From assembly GCA_020634115.1 (NCBI GenBank), contig JACKCH010000010.1, positions 992,001 through 1,056,000 of the forward strand: 64,000 nt of DNA. The letters are read 5' to 3'. Below are positions 7,688-16,455 of this stretch, one piece after another; the first letter of the stretch is position 1; each line of letters opens with the position of its first letter. A program made the translations under genes and the position numbers. The stretch is from Anaerolineaceae bacterium (GTDB taxonomy: Bacteria > Chloroflexota > Anaerolineae > Aggregatilineales > Phototrophicaceae). The notes under the pieces are model-generated. The model made no database searches, had not been told where the DNA came from, and saw only the letters and a list, made by a program, of their open reading frames with translations.

Positions 7688-8443
7688 ATGACAGTCATTA
7701 CCGATGTCAATCTGAAAGTTCTGGTGATGGACCCCGATTTTTATTCCCTGCACTCGATCAATAGTTTTCTGGCCTGGGACCGGCGCACCCGGGTGACGAA
7801 TCTTTCCGAGAGCCTGGAAGAGATGTGGCACTATATTGACCACACGCCATTGGCCGAACTACCGGATGTTGTGCTGCTTGAGGCCGATCATGGGGGTGGT
7901 GTGGAGCAGTTATATGACACGATCACTCATCTGAATGAGGTTATCCCTTCAGTTCGGGTGTTGTGCCTGGGGCAGGATCCGCTGCCCGACTTAGTGGATA
8001 CTGCTGCCAGAGCGCAGGCCAGCGGGTATTTTCTTAAACAGGAAGTGCGCCTGCAAATTGCCTGGGCGGTGGTCTATGCGATGGATTATGATTTCGTGGT
8101 CACCCCTGGAATCAGCCGAGCCTGCCAGATGCTTTCTAACCGGCGAGTTTTTAAAGCCGCCTTGCTCCCCGAACAACGCAAATTCCCGGAATTGACTCAC
8201 CGGATCCGCCAGGCGATGAAGCTGTGTGTCCTGGACGGACTGCCCGCGCAACTGGCCGCTGATGAGATGGGGATCAGCCTGCATACGATTCGCGGCTATG
8301 TCAAAGAGGGTTACCGGATTTTAGAGTCTTATGACGAAACCGAGTACCCGGTTGAGATGACGCCACAGGAACGCGCTTTTATGCGTCTGACGGCCTTCGA
8401 GAATAATCTTCCCGATGCGGGTGATTTGCCTGTTTTGGGCTGA
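7688..8443 (+). CDS. Atypical response regulator, pseudo-receiver plus LuxR-like HTH
   Basis: The first 130 residues fold like a receiver: VLVMDPDF supplies the acidic pair, DVVLLEADHGG is the beta-3 strand, and GYFLKQEV carries the conserved Lys. The residue in the phospho-acceptor position is Glu65 rather than Asp, and the usual Ser/Thr is missing from VLCLGQD. It is therefore probably not phosphorylated by the normal route and may be constitutively active or ligand-gated. Residues about 170-215 (LDGLPAQLAADEMGISLHTIRGYVKEGYRIL) are a LuxR/GerE-type helix-turn-helix. It precedes the large GAF operon by 530 nt and is its most likely local DNA-binding output, although this is inferred only from position. 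Confidence 0.75.
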   Translation: MTVITDVNLKVLVMDPDFYSLHSINSFLAWDRRTRVTNLSESLEEMWHYIDHTPLAELPDVVLLEADHGGGVEQLYDTITHLNEVIPSVRVLCLGQDPLPDLVDTAARAQASGYFLKQEVRLQIAWAVVYAMDYDFVVTPGISRACQMLSNRRVFKAALLPEQRKFPELTHRIRQAMKLCVLDGLPAQLAADEMGISLHTIRGYVKEGYRILESYDETEYPVEMTPQERAFMRLTAFENNLPDAGDLPVLG

Positions 8444-8654
8444 TAGTCACGGCGGCATCGGCTTCCCTAAAACCTCCGCTGTTTGCCGCTCAAGCAGGAT
8501 TCACCGTGAACGGGCGACTCGGCAGGGATGATCCGGCATGATTGCTGGATTTGCCTGAATCCAATCTATATTCTTAATTGAGCCTCCAGGTTATTCCATC
8601 GTACAATATTCTAACCTTGATTTGGCTGGCGGGAATGACTATCTGGCAGTATCC

Positions 8655-8685
8655 TTGATATAAACCGATATATCGGTTGTATATA
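8655..8685 (+). promoter_or_regulatory. Promoter-like element with a palindrome filling the spacer
   Basis: TTGATA at 8655-8660 is followed by the perfect palindrome AACCGATATATCGGTT (8663-8678) and then by TATATA at 8680-8685, 19 bp from the -35. A dyad occupying a long spacer is the geometry of MerR-type activated promoters, but no MerR gene is nearby. The downstream start codon is about 290 nt away. Confidence 0.35.
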
Positions 8686-8893
8686 TTCTGGTTTAGGTTG
8701 GTTGCTAAGAAAAGGCAGAAGACATATCGATTTAAGATAAGAATCCTCCCAATTTCTGGTTAGAATCTTATTGCATTCTAGCTATTTTGCTAGCATGAAA
8801 ATGGGGTGTGCTTCATAATATGTTTATTCATTTATAAAGCATTGTTGAAGATTTCGGCGCTTAATTCAATAGGTGATCCGCAAAATTAATGTT

Positions 8894-8923
8894 TTGAAAT
8901 GCCAGTTTGATAGATAATAAAAT
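8894..8923 (+). promoter_or_regulatory. Candidate promoter of the receiver-GAF operon
   Basis: TTGAAA at 8894-8899 and TAAAAT at 8918-8923 are 18 bp apart, just upstream of the first receiver gene. Confidence 0.4.
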
Positions 8924-8973
8924 CAGATAACTCACCACATATGCTTGGATCGCTTTTGGGGGATACAGTCTGT

Positions 8974-9351
8974 ATGCCGCAAGTTCTCTATATTGAAGAC
9001 CACCCTGACAACCGTATGCTGGTGCGCCGGATTTTATTGGCATCTGATTATGACTTTGATGTTCTGGAGGCGGAAAGCGCGTTAAAAGGTATTGAGATCG
9101 CGCGGGAGAATCGCCCGGACGTGATTCTAATGGATATGAGTATGCCAGAGATGGATGGGCTGGAGGCGACCGCTCGTATTCGGCGGATTCCCGGCCTTGA
9201 GCATACGCTGATTATCGCGCTGACGGCGAACGCTATGGAAAAAGATGAAAAAATGGCGCTTGAGGCTGGTTGTGATGGCTACATACGCAAGCCCATTGAT
9301 GTGGATAAATTACCTGGTGATATTATCAGTTATATCAGGAGCCGCCAATAA
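8974..9351 (+). CDS. Single-domain response regulator (CheY/DivK-like)
   Basis: This is a stand-alone receiver of 125 residues. The key residues are all present: the acidic pair in YIEDHPDN, phospho-acceptor Asp in ILMDMSMPEMDG, Thr in IALTANAM and Lys in IRKPIDVDKLP. No output domain follows. I start it at ATG 8974 (MPQVLYIEDH) because a GGGGGA element lies upstream, whereas the in-frame ATG at 8941 has no ribosome-binding site and adds an atypical extension. It overlaps the next receiver gene by one base (TAATG). It probably accepts or relays phosphate from the hybrid kinase encoded at the end of the cluster. Confidence 0.92.
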   Translation: MPQVLYIEDHPDNRMLVRRILLASDYDFDVLEAESALKGIEIARENRPDVILMDMSMPEMDGLEATARIRRIPGLEHTLIIALTANAMEKDEKMALEAGCDGYIRKPIDVDKLPGDIISYIRSRQ

Positions 9352-9863
9352 TGAGCGAGGCGCAAAATAATACCCCTACAACACGACCTGATGCTGCCAC
9401 CCCAGACTCTCAGACGACACCCTTACCGGGCAGCGGTGTGAAACCGGCAGCCAAGCAGATTGAACCTGGTGAAGCACATGTTCTGGTCGTTGAAGATAAT
9501 GTACCGAACTTTGTATTGATCGCCCGAATGCTGGCTTTTATGGGTGTGCAGCGGTGTGAGTGGAAAACGTCCGGTTGGCAGGTTGTCCAGTTTGCCGATA
9601 CTCTCCCTCGTGTGGACTTAATCCTTATGGATATTCGCCTTCCCTATGAAGACGGTTATCAGGCTTTGCAAAAAGTCCGCGCTCACCCCCGCCTGCGCGA
9701 TACGATTGTATGCGCGGTAACCGCTGAAGCCAGTGAAGATCAACTGCGGAAAGCCAAGAAAGCCGGATTTAACGGCTTTTTGGGTAAACCGCTTGATGCT
9801 GATCGCTTCCCCTCTCAGATTCGCCGTTTGTTATCGGGTGAAGAAGTGTGGGAGTGGAAGTAA
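9351..9863 (+). CDS. Single-domain response regulator with disordered N-terminal extension
   Basis: Residues 1-40 are rich in Thr, Pro, Gln and Ala and look disordered. From residue 42 a receiver domain runs to the end: VLVVEDNVPN (acidic pair), LILMDIRLPYEDGYQ (phospho-acceptor Asp), CAVTAEAS (Thr) and LGKPLDADRFP (Lys). The short C-terminus ends GEEVWEWK. It is translationally coupled to the preceding receiver and lies 68 nt before the nine-GAF protein gene. The paired receivers are likely phosphotransfer partners of the single histidine kinase of this locus. Confidence 0.9.
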   Translation: MSEAQNNTPTTRPDAATPDSQTTPLPGSGVKPAAKQIEPGEAHVLVVEDNVPNFVLIARMLAFMGVQRCEWKTSGWQVVQFADTLPRVDLILMDIRLPYEDGYQALQKVRAHPRLRDTIVCAVTAEASEDQLRKAKKAGFNGFLGKPLDADRFPSQIRRLLSGEEVWEWK

Positions 9864-9931
9864 GCCGCATGGTTAAGACAATTGCATAGCAGCCCAAATA
9901 CCAGGTTTTCGAGTTAAGGAGTCTATCCTGG

Positions 9932-12900
9932 ATGAGCGCAGCACCCGGCCTTGAAACCTTGTTCGAATTAAACGCGATTTTTGACCGGGGTTCTGAAGCA
10001 GCGCCGGACGATTTTTTAGCGCGAACTCTGCCCGAAATCGCTACCCGTATCCCCAACTGTCGTTTTGTTCGCTTGTATGCCCTGGCTGACCAATCCATTA
10101 TTCTGCGTGCAGCCACCGATTATGATCTGCCGCAGGATTTCCAGGTCAGATTGCCAGATTATCCGACTTATGCACGGGCGCTTCAGACAACCCTCCCGGT
10201 TTATGATGCTGAAAAAAGTATTCACGCGCTTCCGCTTCTCCCCGGCGGCAGCTCTCTGGGTTTGCTAGAGATTGGGTGGGAAGCCGAATCCTCTCCCAGC
10301 CAGCTTGCCACCTGGTTGCAACTGATGGGTGAACACTTCGCCCAGGTCTACAAGACCGTGCTGTTACGTGACCTCATTGAACGTCAGAATCGCGCCTCTG
10401 TTCAACTCACCCGCAGTCGTACTTTTGATGAGATGGCCGGGGCAATTGCCAGCAATATGGTGCGTTATGGTGGTCAGTTCGTGACGATTAACCTCGCGGA
10501 GTATAACCCGGATGGGAGTTTTGCCCGCTTACGTGTGGCAGCGTCGGCCAACCGGCGCGAATCATTCGTGGTGAATGCGACTCTTGATCTGGCTCCCAAT
10601 TCATCCTGGGGCAATTTGTACGCCAGCTTTGAATCCAATGAGATTTCGATTGTCAATCATGTTGCTCAGGATGAGGACATCAGCCAAGATGTGCGCGATT
10701 GGCTGGTCGGATTTGGTATCAAGTCGGTCTGCAGTCTGCCGCTGCGTAGTCAAGGTCAGACATTTGGGTTTCTGGGGATTAATGATCTTCGCGGTGCGAT
10801 TGCGCTCGGACAAGAGGAGATTCAGGTTTACCAACAGCTTGCCGACCAGGTGAGCGCGCTGGTGCAGATTTACAATCTCGCGGAAGAAAGCACCCTCAGT
10901 CGGGAGGTCAGTGAGCATCAGGCAAAGGCCTTTGGTGAGCTGCGCACCGGGCAGAGTTATGTCGAGATGGCCGGGATTATCGCTCGCCACATGCTGCCAG
11001 TACGTGGGCAGGCGCTCAGCCTGAACAAGCTGATCTATGATGAGCAGGATCGTGTTATAGATTGGCAGGTCATGGCGACGGCGAACCGTAACCAGGCTTT
11101 TGCTGCGGAGGGGGGTGTTGAAGTCGGGATAGATGATTTTGCGCCGGAGCTGCGCCAGTCGGTTCTGGATGGCGTCCCTTATGTGATTAATGACATTCAT
11201 GCGGTTTCCGGCCAGAAAATCGGCGCGGGTTTCATGGCCTGGATTCAGAAATACCAGTTTGAAGCCTTACTGAATATCCCTGTGATGGTTGACCGCCGCC
11301 CGATTGCCTGCCTGTGTATTTTTTCTCGGACAGCGCGCCCCTTCACTAACGAAGAAGTGAACGCGCTCCGCAATCTGGCTGACCAGATCGGCATTCTCAT
11401 CCATACAAGTACGCTTTTGGAAGAAGCGGAGTCCGCTCGCAGTGTGGCAAACGACCTAGTGTTGGCAAACCGCCTCGTCAAAGCCGCAGAAACCTATGAT
11501 GATATGGCGAAAGCCGTCATTTATACCCTGGGGAATCCTTTGACGGCTGCGGGCATCGCCCTGTTTGACCAGCCTTTGGCAAACGAGCAAATGCCCGGCC
11601 CCAAGTACCGTTCATTGGTTGCCCTTGTTACAGCGGAAGGTGAAACCAGTACCACCACCACCATGCCGATTGACCCGATGCCTGATGAATCTCATCTTGA
11701 GAGTCTGCGCCAGGGACTGCCGGTTATCATCCCAGATATTTACCAGGATAGCCGTCACCTGACCCCCGGAATGCGGCAGCGTTTTGCCGCCTATGATCTG
11801 ACATGGGGAGCAGTATTCGGGCTGCGTGCCGGTGACCAGTTGATAGGTTCTCTGATTGTTCTGCATACAGAACCTTATCACCTTAGAACCGAAGCCGTTG
11901 ACGCTCTTACGACCCTGGCCGACCAGATTGGGCTGACACTGCAAGGTCGCCATTTGCTGCGCGCCTCCCGCGAAGCACAAAGTCTGGCGAATCAATTGGT
12001 TCAAACCAATCGTCAGATCACACAGGCGAATACACAGGAAGACCTAGTTGCGGCACTTATCGAATTAATGCCGCATAATGTGACTGGTCTGAGCCTTGCC
12101 CTTTTTGACACCCCGCTGCAATCAGGCGATATGCCCCAGCACCTCCGGTTTGATATGATGGCAACGCGGGCGGGGATTACCGAACTGCGTGTTACAGAAT
12201 ATATGACCAACATAAAGCAAGAGGACGTCCAGTTCGCTATTGAGCGGCTGCGGAACGGCGAGATTATCCATATCCCGGACATCCACCGTTACCAGGCCTT
12301 GCTGACACCCAATTTCCTGGCGCGACTGCGTGAAACCACTGTAAACAGCATTATGACCCTGGGGCTGCGTGTGGGTAACCGCTTGGTAGGGCTGATGACG
12401 ATTATGTCTGACCAGACGCTGACTACCGACGAATCGCAGTTGGATAACTTCCATGTGATTGCTGACCAGATTGCTATTACGCTGGAAAATCGATCTCTTT
12501 TGACGCAGACCGCGATGGCACTGAAGTCTTTGCAGGATCAGTATAGTGTTGCCGGCGTAGTACATGAGAATAGTGATCCTGTCGCCATTCTAACGGCGAT
12601 GCACAATTTTATCGAACCTCGATACAAGTACAGCCGCCTGGGTGTGATTGATACGAAGGTTTCGCGTACAGTGGTGCATATTACAGCGGAAAATGATAAC
12701 GGGAATGTCCGTGCCGCGAACCGCTACGTGCCATTGAACTCCTTCCCTGCCTGGGATGCATTGTCTGCATTGGAAGCACTGTATATTTATGATGTAGGTC
12801 AGGATGCATTCCTGAGTCAAGCTGAGCGTGAACTGCTGCGCAGGCAGGATATTCAGGGATATCTGATTGTCCCCTTGGTTGCCAGTCAGGAACTTTTGGG

Positions 12901-14758
12901 TCTAGTGGTTTTCAGCAATCCCACGCCGCTTGCTCTGTTTCCCGACCAGCTACGCGCTTTGCGTAACCTGGGAGATCAGTTGGCGATTGTTCTGGAAAAT
13001 GCGGCCCTGTTGCGCAGCACAGCGCAAACGCTGGAAGAAACGCGTGTCTTATACGAGGCGACCCGTTCAATCTTGGCGACGCAGGATACCATGGACGTTT
13101 TGCGGATGCTGCGCCAGTATCTCGCGCCGGAAGCGACCCTCATTAACCACTTCACCGTCACCACCAGTGGTCGCCGCATTGAAAATATTGTGGTGGATTA
13201 TGTGAGTGCGCTTGACGATGAACGGGTAGTACAGGTATCGCTGCAACAGATGTTAGGCGAACAGGACTTTGCTGATTTGCGCGAAGACCTGGCAAAAAGT
13301 AGCCACATATTGGACATAGTGGAGGATTTGCAGGCTGATAAGGACATGCATCTGCTCCGTGATTTTGCGGCCCTCAATGGTTTCCGCTGCTACGTACATT
13401 TTATCATCTGGGAGCATGGCACTATTCGGGAGATGGTCGCTGTCAATTTCAACACGCCTCAGGTTTTTGATGAAAGCCAGCGGCGGCTGTTCCGGGCGGT
13501 GGCTGACCAGATCAGTATCGTACTGCAAAACCATCGCCTACTGCGTGAATCTCAGGTGAGTGCTACCCAGCTCAGCGGACGGGTGGAAACCTTGCAAACG
13601 CTGAATTCGATCTTCAGTGCGGCCAATACCAGCCAGGACGAGAAATCGCTTCTGGATATGATTGTGACTTCGTTGACCGATCTTCTCAAGATAGATCACG
13701 CTGCGATTATGTTGCTGGACCCCACTGCCGTAACGGGAACGGTAGTCTCAGAATATCCAGATCATGGGGCAGTAGGCGTCCAGTTCAATATGCTCACCAA
13801 TCCCTTACACCTGGTAATGAAGGAAAATGACTTTCGGCCGGTTGTGATTGACGATGTCACCACATATCCGGGTTTTGATGAGGAGAGCCGTGAAACGTTA
13901 TCTGGACTGGGTGTCCGGTCGATGCTGCTGATTGCTATCATCATTCAGGGTAAGGTGGTCGGTTCGGTAGGGTTAGATATATATGCTCATCGGCGGCGTT
14001 TCACTGCGGACATGGTCAATATCGCTCAGACCGTTGTGCTTCAGGCAGGTACCAGTTTGCAAAACCTCAGACTCTTGCAGGATACCAAGCGCCGTGCTGA
14101 ACAACTAGAACACATTACTGAATTCAGTCAAGTCACCCAAGTGGTATTGGATGTGAATGCCATTCTTAACCATGCGCTCCAGGCAAGTACTGGTATTATG
14201 TTTTATGACAACCTGCGGATAGCGCTGTATGATGCTGAAACTGCGAAACTTCGTGTGGTGGCGTCACGAGTGAATGACCAGATAGAGGTTCATCTTACAG
14301 GTGGTGAACAGATTCCGATCAGCGGCCACCTGGCGACGGTGTGGGAAACGCGCAGTGCCCTGCATATTCCTGACCTGTATGCTTATCCCCGCGATCCTCA
14401 GGTCGATCCCCGTTCACGCGACTGGATGGTCGTGCCGATGATTATTCAGGGGCGAATCACGGGAATGGTAAGTGTTGGCTCGACGCAATCGCATCAATAC
14501 AGCCAGACCGATGTGACAGTATTCCAACAATTTGTCAACCAGCTTGCCGGTGCAATTGAAAGCGCCCAGGCCTACAACCAGAGTTTGCGTCAGGCTGAAA
14601 ACGAATCGCTCATTAACGAAATATCAACCAGTCTTCAGCGCCAGCCAGATATTCAAGGTATGCTGGACGTAACTGTGCAGGAACTCGGCAAAGCATTGGG
14701 CGCTCGCCACGCACGGATTCGCCTGACTGCCGATGAGCCTGGCAATAAGCAAGAGTAG
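9932..14758 (+). CDS. Giant soluble multi-GAF protein (about nine GAF modules)
   Basis: This 1608-residue protein has no signal peptide, membrane helix, kinase, cyclase or DNA-binding domain. It is a string of roughly nine GAF-like modules of about 175 residues. Their ends are marked by recurring helices such as LADQVSALVQ, LADQIGILIH, LADQIGLTLQ, IADQIAITLE, LGDQLAIVLE and VADQISIVLQ, each followed by a coiled-coil linker. It ends with a short stub resembling only the beginning of another GAF (INEISTSLQR...LGARHARIRL), a feature shared with the next four proteins. Ligands are unknown; no bilin-attachment Cys pattern was obvious. As a cytoplasmic scaffold or sensor it most plausibly works with the hybrid kinase of the same operon. 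AAGGAG lies 10 nt before the ATG. Confidence 0.88.
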   Translation: MSAAPGLETLFELNAIFDRGSEAAPDDFLARTLPEIATRIPNCRFVRLYALADQSIILRAATDYDLPQDFQVRLPDYPTYARALQTTLPVYDAEKSIHALPLLPGGSSLGLLEIGWEAESSPSQLATWLQLMGEHFAQVYKTVLLRDLIERQNRASVQLTRSRTFDEMAGAIASNMVRYGGQFVTINLAEYNPDGSFARLRVAASANRRESFVVNATLDLAPNSSWGNLYASFESNEISIVNHVAQDEDISQDVRDWLVGFGIKSVCSLPLRSQGQTFGFLGINDLRGAIALGQEEIQVYQQLADQVSALVQIYNLAEESTLSREVSEHQAKAFGELRTGQSYVEMAGIIARHMLPVRGQALSLNKLIYDEQDRVIDWQVMATANRNQAFAAEGGVEVGIDDFAPELRQSVLDGVPYVINDIHAVSGQKIGAGFMAWIQKYQFEALLNIPVMVDRRPIACLCIFSRTARPFTNEEVNALRNLADQIGILIHTSTLLEEAESARSVANDLVLANRLVKAAETYDDMAKAVIYTLGNPLTAAGIALFDQPLANEQMPGPKYRSLVALVTAEGETSTTTTMPIDPMPDESHLESLRQGLPVIIPDIYQDSRHLTPGMRQRFAAYDLTWGAVFGLRAGDQLIGSLIVLHTEPYHLRTEAVDALTTLADQIGLTLQGRHLLRASREAQSLANQLVQTNRQITQANTQEDLVAALIELMPHNVTGLSLALFDTPLQSGDMPQHLRFDMMATRAGITELRVTEYMTNIKQEDVQFAIERLRNGEIIHIPDIHRYQALLTPNFLARLRETTVNSIMTLGLRVGNRLVGLMTIMSDQTLTTDESQLDNFHVIADQIAITLENRSLLTQTAMALKSLQDQYSVAGVVHENSDPVAILTAMHNFIEPRYKYSRLGVIDTKVSRTVVHITAENDNGNVRAANRYVPLNSFPAWDALSALEALYIYDVGQDAFLSQAERELLRRQDIQGYLIVPLVASQELLGLVVFSNPTPLALFPDQLRALRNLGDQLAIVLENAALLRSTAQTLEETRVLYEATRSILATQDTMDVLRMLRQYLAPEATLINHFTVTTSGRRIENIVVDYVSALDDERVVQVSLQQMLGEQDFADLREDLAKSSHILDIVEDLQADKDMHLLRDFAALNGFRCYVHFIIWEHGTIREMVAVNFNTPQVFDESQRRLFRAVADQISIVLQNHRLLRESQVSATQLSGRVETLQTLNSIFSAANTSQDEKSLLDMIVTSLTDLLKIDHAAIMLLDPTAVTGTVVSEYPDHGAVGVQFNMLTNPLHLVMKENDFRPVVIDDVTTYPGFDEESRETLSGLGVRSMLLIAIIIQGKVVGSVGLDIYAHRRRFTADMVNIAQTVVLQAGTSLQNLRLLQDTKRRAEQLEHITEFSQVTQVVLDVNAILNHALQASTGIMFYDNLRIALYDAETAKLRVVASRVNDQIEVHLTGGEQIPISGHLATVWETRSALHIPDLYAYPRDPQVDPRSRDWMVVPMIIQGRITGMVSVGSTQSHQYSQTDVTVFQQFVNQLAGAIESAQAYNQSLRQAENESLINEISTSLQRQPDIQGMLDVTVQELGKALGARHARIRLTADEPGNKQE

Positions 14759-14769
14759 GAGCGCAAACG

Positions 14770-16455
14770 ATGGGACGTTTGCTCAAACTAAACCAATATA
14801 CAAGCAAGGTAGACTGGTCACAAGCAATCGCTATTTCGGCTGTGACACTGTTGGCGAGTGTTTTTTACTTTGTTTACCTCATTTCATCCCGGCAGAATTT
14901 GAGTTCAGGCGCAGAGCAAATATGGAATTTCAGTATTCCAGCATTCTATATATTAGCTGGCTTGATATTGATTTCAATACGCCAGGGAAGATTAAGTGTA
15001 GCCGAATATTTGCTACCGCTTCTCGTCTACATTGGTGCAGTCCTACAGAGTGTGCTGAATGGAATGGTGTATGCCGATGACGGGCTGTCTCTGGCGATTT
15101 TTATCCTGATCTCGGGTTTGGCCCGGCGTGAGCGTGGCGTCATAGTAGCCTTCGCTGTTGCCATTCTCAATCTGTTTATCGGCATAGCGCTGCGTCCCAG
15201 CCTGGAGTTGTCCGCAGCCAGTGGTACGAATGCGATTCAAGACATAATAAATATCGTGATCGAATTGGCCGCGATAAGTATCTTGGTGGCCGGATTACTG
15301 CGTATGGCCTGGCTCAGTCGTGAGGAAGGTGAAGCCAGTATTCAAAGAAAACGGGCAGTGATGGCGGAGATTACAACCAAGATCACCCAGCAGATTTCCC
15401 ACCAGCTTTCCTTACAGGAGACGATGGATAATGCAGTGGAGTTGATTACCACGAATTTCGCGGACATCTATCATGCTCAGGTCTTTTTGCTGAACGAAAC
15501 TGGTACGCAGGCGGAACTGCTTGCCAGCACCGGGGAAGTTGGTAAGCTGCTTAAACAGCGCCGCCATAACCTGAAAGTTGGCGGACGTAGCGTGATTGGG
15601 CAGGTTACAGGGGATCAGGGAGTCGTAGTGGCTCATGCTGGCACGCCGGATAGCATCCATCGGTACAATGATCTGCTGCCGAATACGGCAGTTGAGGCTG
15701 CTTTTCCTTTACAGATTGGCACGCGACTGATCGGCGCGCTGGACTTGCAAAGCCGGAATCCCAGCGCATTTAGCTCGGATGACATTCCCGCTTTTCAAGG
15801 GCTAGCGGATCATCTGGCGATTGCGATTGATAACGCCCGCCTCTTTGACGAGGCAGAAGAAACGATCCGCCAGAATCAATATTTGATCGAACAGTCCCGT
15901 TCCAATACAGAAGAGGTACTGCGTCTGAACCGCCAATTGACCCGACAGATCTGGACCGACCACCTGCGTGGTAAGGCCCAGGACATGGCATTGGACATCA
16001 ATTTCCAGGAAAACACCAGGGAGCAGGGCGGGGTGTGGACTCATACGCTGCGCGAGGCCGTCCAAGCGAACCACACGATCCAGCAGCGGCAGGACGGGCA
16101 GCGGATTGTTGCCGTGCCGGTGCGTGTACGAGGTGAAGTCATCGGTGCGATGGAGTTTGAATTGGATGAAACCGGTAACCTGACACCCGAAGATGTTCAG
16201 ATGATTGAGGAAATCAGCGAACAGCTTGGTCTAGCGGCGGAAAATACACGCCTGTATGAGAATACACAACGTTCTGCCCAGCGTGAAGCTTTGGTGAATC
16301 AGATTGCTGCCCGTATTCAAGAAACGAACCAGGTTGAAGCCACACTAGCGACTGCTGCCCGCAGCCTGCAGGAAGTATTAAAGGCACAAAAGATCACTAT
16401 TCGCCTGGGGGCACCACCAGCTATCCATCCCAAGCAGGCAGGAGGTGGGAAATGA
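14770..16455 (+). CDS. Six-helix membrane GAF sensor protein, paralog 1
   Basis: The 561-residue protein starts with a cytoplasmic segment and then about six hydrophobic helices between residues 16 and 180. A full GAF domain follows (about 198-362, with IYHAQVFLLNETG and ALDLQSRNPSAF). Next is a linker with LNRQLTRQIW near residue 380, then a shorter domain with only the second half of a GAF fold (AVPVRVRGEVIGAMEFEL, about 425-495). It ends in a GAF-start stub (VNQIAARIQE...ITIRL). No catalytic domain is present. The gene lies 11 nt after the nine-GAF gene with an AGGAG ribosome-binding site, and overlaps the next gene by ATGA. It is likely a membrane co-sensor of the operon kinase. Confidence 0.85.
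   Translation: MGRLLKLNQYTSKVDWSQAIAISAVTLLASVFYFVYLISSRQNLSSGAEQIWNFSIPAFYILAGLILISIRQGRLSVAEYLLPLLVYIGAVLQSVLNGMVYADDGLSLAIFILISGLARRERGVIVAFAVAILNLFIGIALRPSLELSAASGTNAIQDIINIVIELAAISILVAGLLRMAWLSREEGEASIQRKRAVMAEITTKITQQISHQLSLQETMDNAVELITTNFADIYHAQVFLLNETGTQAELLASTGEVGKLLKQRRHNLKVGGRSVIGQVTGDQGVVVAHAGTPDSIHRYNDLLPNTAVEAAFPLQIGTRLIGALDLQSRNPSAFSSDDIPAFQGLADHLAIAIDNARLFDEAEETIRQNQYLIEQSRSNTEEVLRLNRQLTRQIWTDHLRGKAQDMALDINFQENTREQGGVWTHTLREAVQANHTIQQRQDGQRIVAVPVRVRGEVIGAMEFELDETGNLTPEDVQMIEEISEQLGLAAENTRLYENTQRSAQREALVNQIAARIQETNQVEATLATAARSLQEVLKAQKITIRLGAPPAIHPKQAGGGK

Larger units (their letters stand above)
8444..8973. other. 530-nt AT-rich regulatory region before the GAF operon
   Basis: No open frame here looks real. 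The region is distinctly AT-rich. It contains a 16-bp palindrome at 8663-8678 inside a promoter-like spacer, a small stem CTAGC-N6-GCTAG at 8778-8793, and a candidate promoter TTGAAA (8894-8899) and TAAAAT (8918-8923) 18 bp apart that would start the receiver/GAF transcript about 45 nt before ATG 8974. Confidence 0.5.
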
